In this document: piece after piece, positions 8,692 to 18,269 of the stretch
Layout of the letters: every line of letters begins with the position of its first letter
Numbering within the stretch: the stretch's first letter is position 1
DNA from: Candidatus Krumholzibacteriota bacterium
GTDB taxonomy: Bacteria > Krumholzibacteriota > Krumholzibacteriia > Krumholzibacteriales > Krumholzibacteriaceae
NCBI GenBank assembly: GCA_030609325.1
Contig: JAUWCL010000003.1
Coordinates: 57,286 to 121,285 of the forward strand
Direction: 5' to 3'
DNA: 64,000 nucleotides
Translations under genes and position numbers: made by a program
The notes under the pieces: generated by a model
Told to the model about the DNA's origin: nothing
Seen by the model: only the letters and a program-made list of their open reading frames with translations
The model's database searches: none

Positions 8692-11535
8692 TCATGATTT
8701 GTTCTTTTTTCTATTCCTGTTTGCGGTCCGGACATACCGCTTGAGCATCTCGCCCGTGTACGAGCCGCCGCAGCCGATGATACCGGCCGGTGAACCGGTG
8801 TATACTATCTCGCCGCCGCGCTCCCCACCCTCCGGGCCGAGATCGATGATATGGTCGGCGAGCCTTATGATATCGGGATTATGCTCGATGACGAGCACCG
8901 TGTTACCCTTCTCGACGAGCCTGTCGAGAACGCTCATCAGCATCTTGACGTCCTCGAAGTGAAGTCCCGTGCTCGGCTCGTCCAGTATGTAGAGCGTCCT
9001 CCCGGTGCTGACCTTGGAAAGCTCGGACGAGAGCTTGACCCTCTGCGCCTCTCCGCCCGACAGGGTCGTTGCGGGCTGGCCGAGGCGGATGTACCCGAGC
9101 CCGACCTCCCTGAGCACCTTCAGCTTCCTCCTGACTGAAGGGATATTCTTGAAGAAATCGTACGCCTCGTCAACGGTCATTTCGAGGATCTCGGCTATGT
9201 TGATGTTCTTGAAGGTGACCTCGAGCGTCTCCCTGTTGTAGCGCCTCCCCTTGCACTGCTGGCAGTGGACGTAGACGTCGGGGAGAAAATGCATCTCGAC
9301 CTTGATCATTCCCTCTCCCCTGCACGTCTCGCACCTGCCGCCCTTGACGTTGAAACTGAACCTCCCCGGCTTGTAGCCGCGAACCTGAGATTCAGGGAGC
9401 TTCGAGAAGAGGTCCCTGATCGGACCGAAGATCCCGGTGTAGGTCGCCGGGTTCGACCTCGGCGTCCTCCCGATCGGGGACTGGTCTATGTTGATGACCT
9501 TGTCGACATGCTCGAGGCCATCGATCCCGTCGTGCCGGCCGGCGAGCCTCGTACTGCGGTGGAATATCCTGTGGAGCGCCCTGTAGAGGATGTCCCCGAC
9601 GAGCGTGCTCTTTCCCGAGCCGGAAACGCCTGTAACGCATATAAGTTTTCCGAGCGGGAACTCGACATCGATGTCCTTGAGGTTGTGCTCGCGCGCTCCC
9701 CTGAGAATGAGCGTCTCCCCCGTCCCTCTCCCGTTGCCGCTCTTCAATTCGAAGAATCTCTCCCTGGCGAGGTACCTGCCGGTGAGGCTGTTTTCGACCG
9801 CCGAGATCTCGCCGGGGGTCCCTTCGGCGACGACTTCGCCACCTTGCTCTCCCGCGCCCGGCCCGAGATCGATCACGTGGTCGGCGGAAAGGATCGTGTC
9901 CCTGTCGTGCTCGATCACGATAACAGTATTGCCCGCGTTGCGCAGTTCCTTGAGGGTGGCGATCAGCCTCGCGTTGTCGCGCTGGTGAAGACCGATCGAC
10001 GGCTCGTCGAGTATATAGAGGACGCCCACGAGCTTCGATCCGATCTGCGTGGCGAGCCTTATCCTCTGAGCCTCGCCGCCTGCCAGCGTGCCGGCCGAGC
10101 GGTCGAGCGAGAGGTAGTCGAGCCCCACGTTGCGCAGGAACTGCAGCCTCGACGTGATTTCCCTCAGGAGCGGGCCGCCGATGATCGCCCTGTTGCCTTC
10201 GAGGCCTAGCGATCCGAAGAACTCCGACGCCCTCTCGATCGTCAGCGACGATACCTCGGCGATATTGCGGCCGCCCAGGGTGACGGAGAGGCTCTCCGGC
10301 TTGAGCCGCATTCCGTTGCACTCGGAGCATGGGCTCGATGTCATGAAGGTTCCTATCCAGCGCCTTATCGCCTCGGAACGGGTCTGGTGATAGCGGCGGC
10401 GCAGGTTCGGTATTATCCCCTCCCATTTCGTATAGTACTCGCCCTTTCCCCGTTCGAAGTCGTACTGGACGACGATCTCGTCGTCGGTCCCGTCGAGTAT
10501 CATCCTGCGCGCCTTCTTCGAGAGCTTTCCGAACGGCTTGTGGAGGGAGAACCCGTGGAGCTCGGCGAGGGCCTCGAGCCTCAGCCGGAACCAGCTCGCC
10601 TTGGGCGAGCCGATCGAGGCGAGCGCGCCCCCGGCAACGCTCAGCTCCGGGTCGGGCACGAGGAGCTCCTCGGCAAAATCGTTAGTCGTGCCGAGGCCGT
10701 GGCAGGTCGGGCAGGCCCCGTAGGGAGAGTTGAACGAGAACATCCTCGGGGATATCTCGCCGAGTCCGCCACCGCAGTACGGGCACGAGTACTCGAGACT
10801 GTACAACGTCTCCTCGCCTCCCTGCAGGACTATGATGATCCCTTCCCCCGCCCTTGCCGCCGTCTCGGCGGAGTCGGCCAGGCGCCTCTCGACGCCGGGC
10901 TTGATCGTCACGCGGTCGACGATCACCTCTATGTCGTGCTTGCGTTTCTTGTCGAGTGCGATCTCCTCGCCGAGGTCGCGCATCCCCCCGTCGACCCTCA
11001 CCCTGGTGAACCCGTCCTTCGCGAACTTCTCGAGGAGCGCCCTGTGCTCGCCCTTGCGTCCCCTCACCACCGGGGCCATGATGACAAGCTTCCTGCCCTC
11101 TCCAGCAGCGGTCAGCCTGTCGACGATCTGCGAAACGGTCTGGCGTCTGATCGGCCGTCCGCATCCGGGACAATGCGGCTCGCCCGCCCGGGCGAAGAGC
11201 ACCCTGAGGTAGTCGTGTATCTCGGTAATAGTCCCCACGGTCGACCGGGGGTTCCTCGAGGTCGTCTTCTGGTCTATGGATATCGCGGGCGAGAGGCCCT
11301 CGATGGAGTCGACGTCGGGCTTCTCCATCTGCTCGAGGAACTGCCTCGCGTAGCTCGACAGCGACTCGACGTACCGTCTCTGACCCTCGGCGTAGATCGT
11401 GTCGAACGCGAGCGAGGATTTTCCCGAGCCGCTCAGGCCGGTGATGACCACGAACTTCCCGCGCGGAATGGTCACCGTGATATTCTTGAGATTGTGCTCT
11501 CTGGCGCCCCTGACAACGAGGTCTTCACGAGCCAT
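8692..11535 (-). CDS. uvrA: Excinuclease ABC subunit A (UvrA)
   Basis: DNA damage sensor of nucleotide excision repair, a tandem ABC ATPase. Walker A motifs are GLSGSGKSSLAFD (N-terminal) and GVSGSGKSTLVGD (C-terminal). Signatures are LAGGEAQRI and LSGGEAQRV. Zinc-finger pairs are CPGCGRPI, CPYCGGGL with CPTCHGLG, and CETCRGEG with CQQCKGRRY. I chose the ATG at 11535 (947 aa) because AGGAAGG sits about eight bases upstream. An upstream GTG at 11559 would add eight residues with a poor ribosome-binding site. The gene follows the TPR gene closely and leads into gcvT; no functional link between repair and glycine cleavage is evident. Confidence 0.97.
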   Translation of the reverse strand: MAREDLVVRGAREHNLKNITVTIPRGKFVVITGLSGSGKSSLAFDTIYAEGQRRYVESLSSYARQFLEQMEKPDVDSIEGLSPAISIDQKTTSRNPRSTVGTITEIHDYLRVLFARAGEPHCPGCGRPIRRQTVSQIVDRLTAAGEGRKLVIMAPVVRGRKGEHRALLEKFAKDGFTRVRVDGGMRDLGEEIALDKKRKHDIEVIVDRVTIKPGVERRLADSAETAARAGEGIIIVLQGGEETLYSLEYSCPYCGGGLGEISPRMFSFNSPYGACPTCHGLGTTNDFAEELLVPDPELSVAGGALASIGSPKASWFRLRLEALAELHGFSLHKPFGKLSKKARRMILDGTDDEIVVQYDFERGKGEYYTKWEGIIPNLRRRYHQTRSEAIRRWIGTFMTSSPCSECNGMRLKPESLSVTLGGRNIAEVSSLTIERASEFFGSLGLEGNRAIIGGPLLREITSRLQFLRNVGLDYLSLDRSAGTLAGGEAQRIRLATQIGSKLVGVLYILDEPSIGLHQRDNARLIATLKELRNAGNTVIVIEHDRDTILSADHVIDLGPGAGEQGGEVVAEGTPGEISAVENSLTGRYLARERFFELKSGNGRGTGETLILRGAREHNLKDIDVEFPLGKLICVTGVSGSGKSTLVGDILYRALHRIFHRSTRLAGRHDGIDGLEHVDKVINIDQSPIGRTPRSNPATYTGIFGPIRDLFSKLPESQVRGYKPGRFSFNVKGGRCETCRGEGMIKVEMHFLPDVYVHCQQCKGRRYNRETLEVTFKNINIAEILEMTVDEAYDFFKNIPSVRRKLKVLREVGLGYIRLGQPATTLSGGEAQRVKLSSELSKVSTGRTLYILDEPSTGLHFEDVKMLMSVLDRLVEKGNTVLVIEHNPDIIRLADHIIDLGPEGGERGGEIVYTGSPAGIIGCGGSYTGEMLKRYVRTANRNRKKNKS

Positions 11536-11566
11536 TCGGCCGCCCTTCCTGCCCGTCACTTCCGGA

Positions 11567-14500
11567 TCATTCTCCGTTGCTTTCCGGCTGCTGCTGTCCG
11601 GCCTCCAGCCTGTCGAGGGACTTCTTCGCCATCGAGCCCCAGTCGGAGTTCCCGCCGTGAGACGAGACTACCTGCGCGTATATGCTCTTCGCCTCTTCGA
11701 TCCGCCCGAGCCTCTCATAGCAGACCGCCGCCTCGAGCTTCGAGGTAACGCCCCACATACCACCCGTCCTCAAGTAGGGGACGCGGAGGAACTCGCGAAT
11801 CGCCTCGTCGAAGCGGCCCAGGTTCTTCAGCGATATCCCCGCCCAGTAATGGGCCCTGCCCTGCTGCTCCTCGGTAATCGCAACAACCGGTATCCTTCTG
11901 TACACCCCCCAGGCCAGTTCGAAGTCGCCCGCCTGGCTGTAGCAGAATCCGAGGTTGAAGAATGTCCCTATGATGCCTTCCCTTTCGGGGAACTGCTCGG
12001 TCACGTCCTTCCAGACGTCGCCCGCCTTCTCCCACTCCTCGAGTTCCTGATAGACCCGGGCGAGATTCGCCATCGCCGTGTATTTTCTCTCCCGGTCTAT
12101 CGTCGATTCGGCGGCGAGGGCGTAGTTCGCGGCGGCGAGGTTATGGTTCCCCGACGCATAGTGCGATGTCGCCAGTTTAAAGTATACCTGACCGGCCATC
12201 GGCGATTCGGGCGATTCCCTGAGGAAGAGCCCGAGGTTCTCTATCGCCTCCGCATATCCTCCACGGCGGATGTCGCAGAGGGCCAGCTGGTAGAGCGCTC
12301 CGGCGGCTGCCTCCGAGCCGGCGTAATGCTCACGCAGGTATTCGAGCGTCGCCGCCGCCCCCTCACAGTCGCCCGCTTCGACGGCCGCCTCGCCGCGGGC
12401 GAGGAGGGCCTCGGCCGTGCCCGGATGGCCGGGGCACTGCCGGATCATCCCGTCGAGATCACGGTTCCCCTTCTTCGTTTCGCCGGCGGCGTAGTACGAC
12501 CTCGACCTCCCGGAAAGAATCCGGCAGGTGTCGGCGCCCTCGAGCCTGATCGCCTCGTCGAACTGCTTTACGGCGTCCTTCGATTCGCCGAGCTCGAGGA
12601 GCGTCTCGGCGAGAAGTATCAACAACCCGGACGTCCTGCGGGTGCCGCAAAGCTCCTCGAAGACCGCGCGCGCCGCTGCGTGATCGCCCGTCTCGGCCAT
12701 ACGTCTCCCGGTCAGCTCGAGCACCCTCGAACGCAGCCCCGGCGGCAGGTCTGTCCGCTCGTAGAGGGACTGCAGTATCTCATCGGCCTCGCCCCCCCTG
12801 CCGGCCTGCCTCAGCGCCAGCACCTGCCTGTAGGCCGCCTCGTCCTCGAGCCCGGTAGGGGGATCATGTCTCGCAAGGGCCGCGAACCTTTCCGCAGCCT
12901 CGCCGTATTCATGCATATAGTAAGAACAGTCGCCGGCGCGGAGCATGCACCTGCCCACGAGACGCCTCGGGGGCCTTTTGGCAAGACATGCCTCGTAGGC
13001 CTCGAGCGCCCCCGGGTAGTCCTTCCGCGAGAGTCTCGTCTCGCCGAGATCGTACAGCACGGAGACCGTCCGGTGATCGTCATGATAACTGCGGGCGAAC
13101 GATGCCAGCGCCGAACCGGCCCTCTCCTCTTCGCCCTTCATCCTGTAGAGATAACCCGATTTGAGGAGGGCTTCCTTCTTCCCCTTCGCCGGGGACACAT
13201 TGTCCAGGAACAGTCCGGCTACTGCCAGCGCGCTGTCGGCGGCCCAGTCGTCCCTGCCCGGAGAAGCGTCGTAGAGATATTCGAATTTCCTGCCCTGCGC
13301 CCACCAGTAGTGGCCGCCGCTCGACCCGTAGTATCCCAGAAACTCGTCGAGCCTCTTCAGCCTGCCGCCGATGTCCCATTCGTCGAGCCTGTATCCGAGC
13401 CACGCACGGTGGGACTTCCCTCCCCATTTCGTCCCGGGAGCCTCGCGCGCGACCTTCCACCACTCGTCGATCGCGCTCTTTCGCAGTCCGTCGTCGGGGC
13501 TGCCTGTCGCGACCGATATCTCGTAACCCATGGCGCGGGCGTTGCCGAGGTAATACATCGCCCTCGCCTGCTCGCTGTCCGGCAACTCGGACTGGAGGGC
13601 CCTTTTGAGATATCCGGCCGCCTCGCGGTGCCTTCCCCCCTCCTCGAGAAGTATTCTCCCCGTCTCGAGGTAACGCATCCCGCCGGTGACGGAGCCGTCT
13701 ACGGCGAGGCGCGCGAGCGCTTCCTCGGCGTCCCCGCCGGGACCGGCGAGCAGTTCGAGCCGAATGGCCCGTTCCGCTGCCTCCGAGGCGTATTTCCCGC
13801 CGTGATATTCCTTTTCTATTCTGTGCAGATCCGCCGCAGCACCGCGCATGTCGCCTGCGGCCTCCCTTACCGCAGCCGAACACCATAGCGCTTCCTCGCC
13901 CCTCTTTCCTCCCCGGTCCGCCGAGGCGACCATGCCCCAGTATCTGAGGGCGGCCATCGTATCGGCGAGCTGCGCTGCCGATATCTCCGCAAGGCGCCCG
14001 AGCGTCTCGAGCTTCTCCTCGCCCGCAGCTCCCTCGGCAAGCGCGATATCATACCTCAGGACGGCGTCATCGTATCGTTTCGACTTCTCGAGCAGACGGC
14101 CCTCGAGCAGAAGCGCCTCGACGAGAAGTACGGATGCGTGGTACGACCGCCTGAATCTCCCGAGCTCGGCGAGCGCGTCACCGGTCTTTCCCTTCTCCCC
14201 GAGCAGCGAGGCCCTCATCAGGCTGAACCCGCCGTCGGGGTCGGAGTATCCCTCCTCGCCCCGCCACGAGTCGATCATCGAGATCGCCCTGTCCCGCTCT
14301 CCGAGATCGCGGGCGGCATATATCCCTAGCGTATATGCCCGCGGACGCCCGGCGCTTTCGGGAAAGAGCCTAGTGTATTCATCGGCCGTTTTCAGTACCG
14401 TTTCCTCGTCGCCCGCTCGGTGAGCGGCCTCGAGCAGCTTCGAGATCGCCTTCTCGCGGAGAGAATCCTCCCTGTAGTCGTCGGCGGCTTTCCTGAAATA

Positions 14501-15214
14501 CCGGGCAGCATCGGCCGATTCGCCCCTGGCGAGTGCCCTGTCGCCCAGCTTCATCATGGACAGGGCCGCCATCGGCGACATCGGGTACTTGTCGACCGTT
14601 TCCTTCAGTATCTTTTCCGCTTCGAGGTCCCTGCCGGTGTTCACCAGCGCAATTGCCAGGCTGTATCCCGCCCTCGGGGCCTGATCGGGGTACCTCGCCG
14701 GATCGGAGACGCGCCTGAGAACGGTCACCGCCTCACGCGAATCGCCGGCCGCGATGAGGCATTCCCCCGCCTCGAGGAGGGCCCTGCCCTCCAGGGGACA
14801 GCTCCCCGAAGTCTCGGGTATGATCATCAGCTCGTCGGCGGCCTCCCTGAAACGCTTGAGGGCTTTGAGGATCGTCCCCCTGTAGAATCTCGCCTTGCAG
14901 AAGTTTTCGTCCCCGGGATAGTCTGCGATCTGCCTCTCGAAGGCAGACAGGGCGTCGTTCGCCCGGCCGGCCTGCATCCAGCATTCGCCGGCCGAGAAGA
15001 GGGCCGGGGCGCGAAGGCTGCTTGCCGGATATTTTTCCGAGAAACGGAGGAACTCCTCCGCTGCAGCGACGAACATCTTGTCGCACTGCAGCCTCTTCGC
15101 GAAACGAAAATCCTCGCTCTCACCCGCCCGGCAAGACCCGGCAACGAGGACGATCACGATTACAGCTACGGCGGCGATGGAGACAATCCCCCACATCCTG
15201 TCATGGATATTCAA
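11567..15214 (-). CDS. Very large exported tetratricopeptide-repeat protein
   Basis: 1215 aa, almost entirely helical repeats of the TPR/Sel1-like kind (many A-x-Y-x-x-G/A-x-x-x-F/L-x-x-x-P units, for example LFSAGECWMQAG, YHGGKYASEA and YYAAGETKKGN). The N-terminus has a hydrophobic signal segment (about residues 8-27) followed by AGSCRAGESED. Cleavage could be by signal peptidase I after CRA. The Cys is not in a canonical lipobox. The start is a TTG at 15214 with GGAGG seven bases upstream, and a sigma70-like promoter lies at 15268-15296. It resembles the long periplasmic or outer-membrane TPR scaffold proteins common in FCB-related phyla. Specific function is unknown. It heads the uvrA-gcv run. 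Confidence 0.85.
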   Translation of the reverse strand: MNIHDRMWGIVSIAAVAVIVIVLVAGSCRAGESEDFRFAKRLQCDKMFVAAAEEFLRFSEKYPASSLRAPALFSAGECWMQAGRANDALSAFERQIADYPGDENFCKARFYRGTILKALKRFREAADELMIIPETSGSCPLEGRALLEAGECLIAAGDSREAVTVLRRVSDPARYPDQAPRAGYSLAIALVNTGRDLEAEKILKETVDKYPMSPMAALSMMKLGDRALARGESADAARYFRKAADDYREDSLREKAISKLLEAAHRAGDEETVLKTADEYTRLFPESAGRPRAYTLGIYAARDLGERDRAISMIDSWRGEEGYSDPDGGFSLMRASLLGEKGKTGDALAELGRFRRSYHASVLLVEALLLEGRLLEKSKRYDDAVLRYDIALAEGAAGEEKLETLGRLAEISAAQLADTMAALRYWGMVASADRGGKRGEEALWCSAAVREAAGDMRGAAADLHRIEKEYHGGKYASEAAERAIRLELLAGPGGDAEEALARLAVDGSVTGGMRYLETGRILLEEGGRHREAAGYLKRALQSELPDSEQARAMYYLGNARAMGYEISVATGSPDDGLRKSAIDEWWKVAREAPGTKWGGKSHRAWLGYRLDEWDIGGRLKRLDEFLGYYGSSGGHYWWAQGRKFEYLYDASPGRDDWAADSALAVAGLFLDNVSPAKGKKEALLKSGYLYRMKGEEERAGSALASFARSYHDDHRTVSVLYDLGETRLSRKDYPGALEAYEACLAKRPPRRLVGRCMLRAGDCSYYMHEYGEAAERFAALARHDPPTGLEDEAAYRQVLALRQAGRGGEADEILQSLYERTDLPPGLRSRVLELTGRRMAETGDHAAARAVFEELCGTRRTSGLLILLAETLLELGESKDAVKQFDEAIRLEGADTCRILSGRSRSYYAAGETKKGNRDLDGMIRQCPGHPGTAEALLARGEAAVEAGDCEGAAATLEYLREHYAGSEAAAGALYQLALCDIRRGGYAEAIENLGLFLRESPESPMAGQVYFKLATSHYASGNHNLAAANYALAAESTIDRERKYTAMANLARVYQELEEWEKAGDVWKDVTEQFPEREGIIGTFFNLGFCYSQAGDFELAWGVYRRIPVVAITEEQQGRAHYWAGISLKNLGRFDEAIREFLRVPYLRTGGMWGVTSKLEAAVCYERLGRIEEAKSIYAQVVSSHGGNSDWGSMAKKSLDRLEAGQQQPESNGE

Positions 15215-15267
15215 AGAAATTCCTCCCTGTATATATGGGAAGGCGGCAGTTCAAAAACAGCATTAGC

Positions 15268-15296
15268 AATCTAGCAAATGACCCCTGAGAGGTCAA
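15268..15296 (-). promoter_or_regulatory. Sigma70-like promoter for the large TPR gene
   Basis: On the minus strand, TTGACC (-35, 15291-15296), a 17-bp spacer and TAGATT (-10, 15268-15273). The gene's TTG start is about 54 nt downstream. Both boxes fit the consensus well. It is the only good promoter seen before the uvrA-gcv-lplA-opp run, so it may drive much of it. Confidence 0.6.
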
Positions 15297-15328
15297 CATT
15301 GAAGGGGCGGCGGGAATCGAGGCGGGGT

Positions 15329-15560
15329 TTACTGCCGGTAGATCGACTTCACTGCTCCCCAGGACGATTCATCAACGGCGATCGCCTCGTCGACGACGAT
15401 CCTTCCCCCGCTGGATTCCGATTCGATCGGCGAGTTCGTCCCGTCCCTGAGATAGGAATACGAGATATCGAGATACGCCGATACCCATGACCTTCAGTCG
15501 GCCCTCTGCGTCTTCACTGCCCAACTGAAACCAGAAATACCTCTTCTGCCCCAAGTACAT
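15329..15560 (-). pseudogene. 3' fragment of a broken protein-coding gene
   Basis: The minus strand shows a protein-like tail (AYLDISYSYLRDGTNSPIES, then GGRIVVDEAIAVDESSWGAV and KSIYRQ) ending at a TAA at 15329-15331. Its frame is closed by a TGA at 15494-15496. The upstream sequence continues sensibly only in another frame (YFWFQLGSEDAEGRLKVMGIG), so a frameshift near 15475 is likely. No start codon with a ribosome-binding site precedes it. I do not recognise the family. It lies against a transposase remnant and is probably decay debris. Confidence 0.5.
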
Positions 15561-15688
15561 ACACCATGGCTCACCGTGCCCACCGTTTCGGGGACAATCC
15601 TCTCTACCGGGTTCTTAAGCGACCACTGGAAAAACTTTGTCGGCGTTTATGAAGAACTCTTCCAGCATGCCTGCGATGCAATGCAGAG

Positions 15689-15870
15689 AATTGCTACGTC
15701 GAAAGTTTCAACGGGAAGTTCCGGGTTGAGTACCTCAACGAACACTGGTTCTCCGATCTGCCCGATACAAGATCGAAGGCGGGCAGATCGATTACAACAC
15801 CGACCGCCCCCACAGCCCGCTGGGTAACCTTACGCCAGAAGAGTTTCTAAATCAGCAGATAAAGAAGAAG
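15689..15870 (+). pseudogene. IS3-family transposase C-terminal remnant, frameshifted
   Basis: Frame one reads NCYVESFNGKFRVEYLNEHW then FSDLPDTRSK, which matches the region around the last DDE glutamate of IS3-type OrfB transposases. After a frameshift near 15780 the next frame reads IDYNTDRPHSPLGNLTPEEF, the usual C-terminal IS3 motif (YNxxRPHSxLGxxTPxEF). A few residues are missing between the two parts. The first two catalytic aspartates and OrfA are absent, so this is a dead fragment. It borders the accessory island and hints at past insertion-sequence activity. Confidence 0.8.
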
Positions 15871-15953
15871 TCCCGACTTTTTGTTGGACCGTATAACGGG
15901 GGAATGTCAATAAGAACACCTGATGGTCCCGCAGCACGAACCTGTAGATCGGT

Positions 15954-17657
15954 TCACTTGATCAACGTCAGATGCCGTGTCGCCGATCCATACTGCGTCT
16001 CAACCCTCGCGAAGTAGACCCCGCTCGAAACTCCAATGCCCCTCTCGTTCGTTCCGTCCCACCGCGCTACCTGGCGACCGACTCCTTGGACCCTCGCTAA
16101 GAGCCTCCGCACCCTGCGACCCTTGATGTCGTAGATTGTGATTGTTACAAAGCCCCTCTTGGGGAGAACGTATCGGAACTTGGTCGAGGAGTTGAAGGGA
16201 TTGGGGACGATTTGGCCGAAGCGAGCTCCGCCTGCGAACAGGCAGCTGTCAGCCGGAATCGAAGTCGCCGGATCCACAATTGATAATACCTCGCTCGACT
16301 GCGCGCGCGCTGGATTCCCTGAAGGGAAGATACGTAGAATTGCGCTGTTTGTCGCGGGCTCCGTGACGATCCAAAGGAACTCCCCTGTATTCGGAATCCC
16401 CATTGCAACATCGTTCCATGCTCCTCCGTCTCGACTGATCTGAATCGTGCGGCTAGTGACGGAGGTCCCGGGAATCCACACGATCGGCTGGCTCGATCCA
16501 ATGTCCAATGTAGCTCCGAACGTGGGGGACACGAAGCTTCCGACTACTGGACCATATGGAGCCAGTTCCATCGGTGTAACCACGAGACTCGCGCTCACCG
16601 CGCCACCGGTGCCGGACCGTACTTCCCAGCCGATAGCACAAACCTGAAGGCAATCAAAAACGTTGACAACAATGCCCGAGGTGCCATCCGGAATCACCTG
16701 ATCACCGGCGGTGTGCGGGAAAGGGTTGTCTGGCAAGCCATAACCAGTGACGTCTCCAAAGTCGAGTGCGGCCACAGCCGATTCACCCGGGTCCAGAAAG
16801 ACCTCCGAAGATTTCCAGAATGTATTATTTCCTGGATTGTTGCTCGGCGCCCCGCTGGGACCGGTGAATCCAGTGTTCAGGAAGAGCGAGACAAAGACTG
16901 CTCCGGGACCCTCGTTGTGAAAATGTTGGGAGTATCCCGGAAACCAGCCGAAATCGCCGTTGCCGTTAGATCCGGATCGTTGCCCGTATTGTCGCACTGC
17001 GTAATCGTCCTTGAGACCTGTCCCACTTTCGGGAAGCAGGCCTGTGTACTCGAATCGTGTCGATATCGAGTCAAGGATAGTCCGACTCACAGAGGCAGGA
17101 CCGAACACGGCGCTCTGCAACGTAGTTTCAGAACTTTGGAGTACGCCGGTCGACATGGTGAAATAACTCGAATAGAGCGGATGTATCCATATGCGGGGTG
17201 GGGCGGGCCCCGAGAACGAGATCTGGTAGATGCTGTCGGCTGAGAGCACACCCCTGTACAGCTTCAGAGAACGGTAATGAGGTTTGCTATAAAGATTCGT
17301 GTTTCTATCCCCGAGAACGTTAGGGCTTACTTCATCCCCGAGTTCGCCCACCTCGTTCTCAGGACCGTCCGGCCATTCGCCCGATGTCCTCGCGAGGAAT
17401 TTAGCGAACGGCGTCTGCCCGGGTAGCAGTGCTTCTGTGGGGTCATAGAGAGCCACCTCGAGGTGGTAAACTGTACTTGCGGGACGGAATGTCCAACCAT
17501 TTTCATCGGAGAGTTTATGCCAGTTGCCGATGGCGACCACCCTCAACGTCCCCACCGAAACTGCTGTGATGTTAATGTTATGCGCCGGGGTACTCTTGGA
17601 GGTTAAAGCCGATCCGAATATTCCAAGCACCAGAACACAAAACCAGCTGAGCTTCAT
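15954..17657 (-). CDS. Secreted protein with FlgD/T9SS-like C-terminal domain
   Basis: About 567 aa from the ATG at 17657. A signal peptide follows (MKLSWFCVLVLGIFGSA). The frame is open upstream to 17846, but that part is basic and overlaps the next gene. The middle is beta-rich and unrecognised. Around residues 395-480 there is an Ig-like segment (SPTFGATLDIGSSQPIVW and onwards). The last ~85 residues form the widespread FlgD-Ig/T9SS-type tail: PNPFNSSTKFRYVLPKRG, ITIYDIKGRRVRRL, RWDGTNERGIGVSSGVYFAR and a final HLTLIK. This tail is usually an outer-membrane sorting signal in T9SS organisms, and a SprA-type translocon is encoded in this window. Last gene of the island. Confidence 0.78.
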   Translation of the reverse strand: MKLSWFCVLVLGIFGSALTSKSTPAHNINITAVSVGTLRVVAIGNWHKLSDENGWTFRPASTVYHLEVALYDPTEALLPGQTPFAKFLARTSGEWPDGPENEVGELGDEVSPNVLGDRNTNLYSKPHYRSLKLYRGVLSADSIYQISFSGPAPPRIWIHPLYSSYFTMSTGVLQSSETTLQSAVFGPASVSRTILDSISTRFEYTGLLPESGTGLKDDYAVRQYGQRSGSNGNGDFGWFPGYSQHFHNEGPGAVFVSLFLNTGFTGPSGAPSNNPGNNTFWKSSEVFLDPGESAVAALDFGDVTGYGLPDNPFPHTAGDQVIPDGTSGIVVNVFDCLQVCAIGWEVRSGTGGAVSASLVVTPMELAPYGPVVGSFVSPTFGATLDIGSSQPIVWIPGTSVTSRTIQISRDGGAWNDVAMGIPNTGEFLWIVTEPATNSAILRIFPSGNPARAQSSEVLSIVDPATSIPADSCLFAGGARFGQIVPNPFNSSTKFRYVLPKRGFVTITIYDIKGRRVRRLLARVQGVGRQVARWDGTNERGIGVSSGVYFARVETQYGSATRHLTLIK

Positions 17658-17763
17658 GACAAGCACACATCTCCCCAAGCGCTTAAGACGACGCGTATAA
17701 TCAGACTTCTCGCTGGGACCTTTACCGAGGAATCTCTTCTTTGATTTGTTTGTCCTCCTTTTC

Positions 17764-18258
17764 TTATGGCAGCCGCCTACCCGTGAAAACGAGGACAACT
17801 TTTTGGAGGCTGTCCGGAACCTGGCCGTCCCAAATCCCTTCCACATTCAAGAAAAAATCGAAAGACCCTACCTCTCCCGTCCCCAACAGTTCTGCATATC
17901 CACTCACGATTGCTCCTTCACGTATTACCGCCTTGCCACTGTCCAAGAGCCGGCATGTGATTCCCACCGCCTCAGGCATTTTTGTGTCCACGTCGAGCCA
18001 AATCGGCAGCCGCCAGTCACGGTCATTTGTCAGTACGGTCAGCAGCACTGTATGATTCAGAATGGTCTGACCGGATATGGTATCGAGACGTGAGCTGTCG
18101 AAGACATAGCTAGAAGGAACAATTTGCGTTACTGCGCCAAGCGTAAGCCGCTTTCTGATATCGGCGTTCGAAGTATCCTGAGTCGCCAGATCCACCGCAA
18201 GCAACACCATAATGCTTAAAAGGGTGGCAAAAAAGACTATATATCTGATTGTCGGCAT
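17764..18258 (-). CDS. Small exported protein of unknown function in the secretin island
   Basis: 164 aa from the ATG at 18258. TTG at 18276 and GTG at 18273 are alternative starts overlapping the previous gene. The N-terminus is a signal or anchor helix (IVFFATLLSIMVLLAV). The rest is short beta-strand-like segments, including LPIWLDVDTKMPEAV and FDFFLNVEGIWDGQVP. No family recognised. Its tight position after the 358-aa gene and the shared export signal suggest it belongs to the same apparatus, perhaps as an accessory or minor subunit. Confidence 0.66.
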   Translation of the reverse strand: MPTIRYIVFFATLLSIMVLLAVDLATQDTSNADIRKRLTLGAVTQIVPSSYVFDSSRLDTISGQTILNHTVLLTVLTNDRDWRLPIWLDVDTKMPEAVGITCRLLDSGKAVIREGAIVSGYAELLGTGEVGSFDFFLNVEGIWDGQVPDSLQKVVLVFTGRRLP

Positions 18259-18269
18259 CTTGCCTACTT

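Noticed and set aside
11399..13888. 829-codon plus-strand open frame opposite uvrA and the TPR gene
   Set aside because: Shadow of two genes on the other strand; it crosses their boundary.
15494..15496. In-frame TGA as a possible selenocysteine codon
   Set aside because: The upstream part in that frame does not look like protein, a frameshift explains the fragment better, and no SECIS-like hairpin is seen next to it.
15576..15827. 83-codon plus-strand open frame covering the transposase remnant
   Set aside because: It is not in the transposase frame, which runs in two other frames with a shift near 15780.
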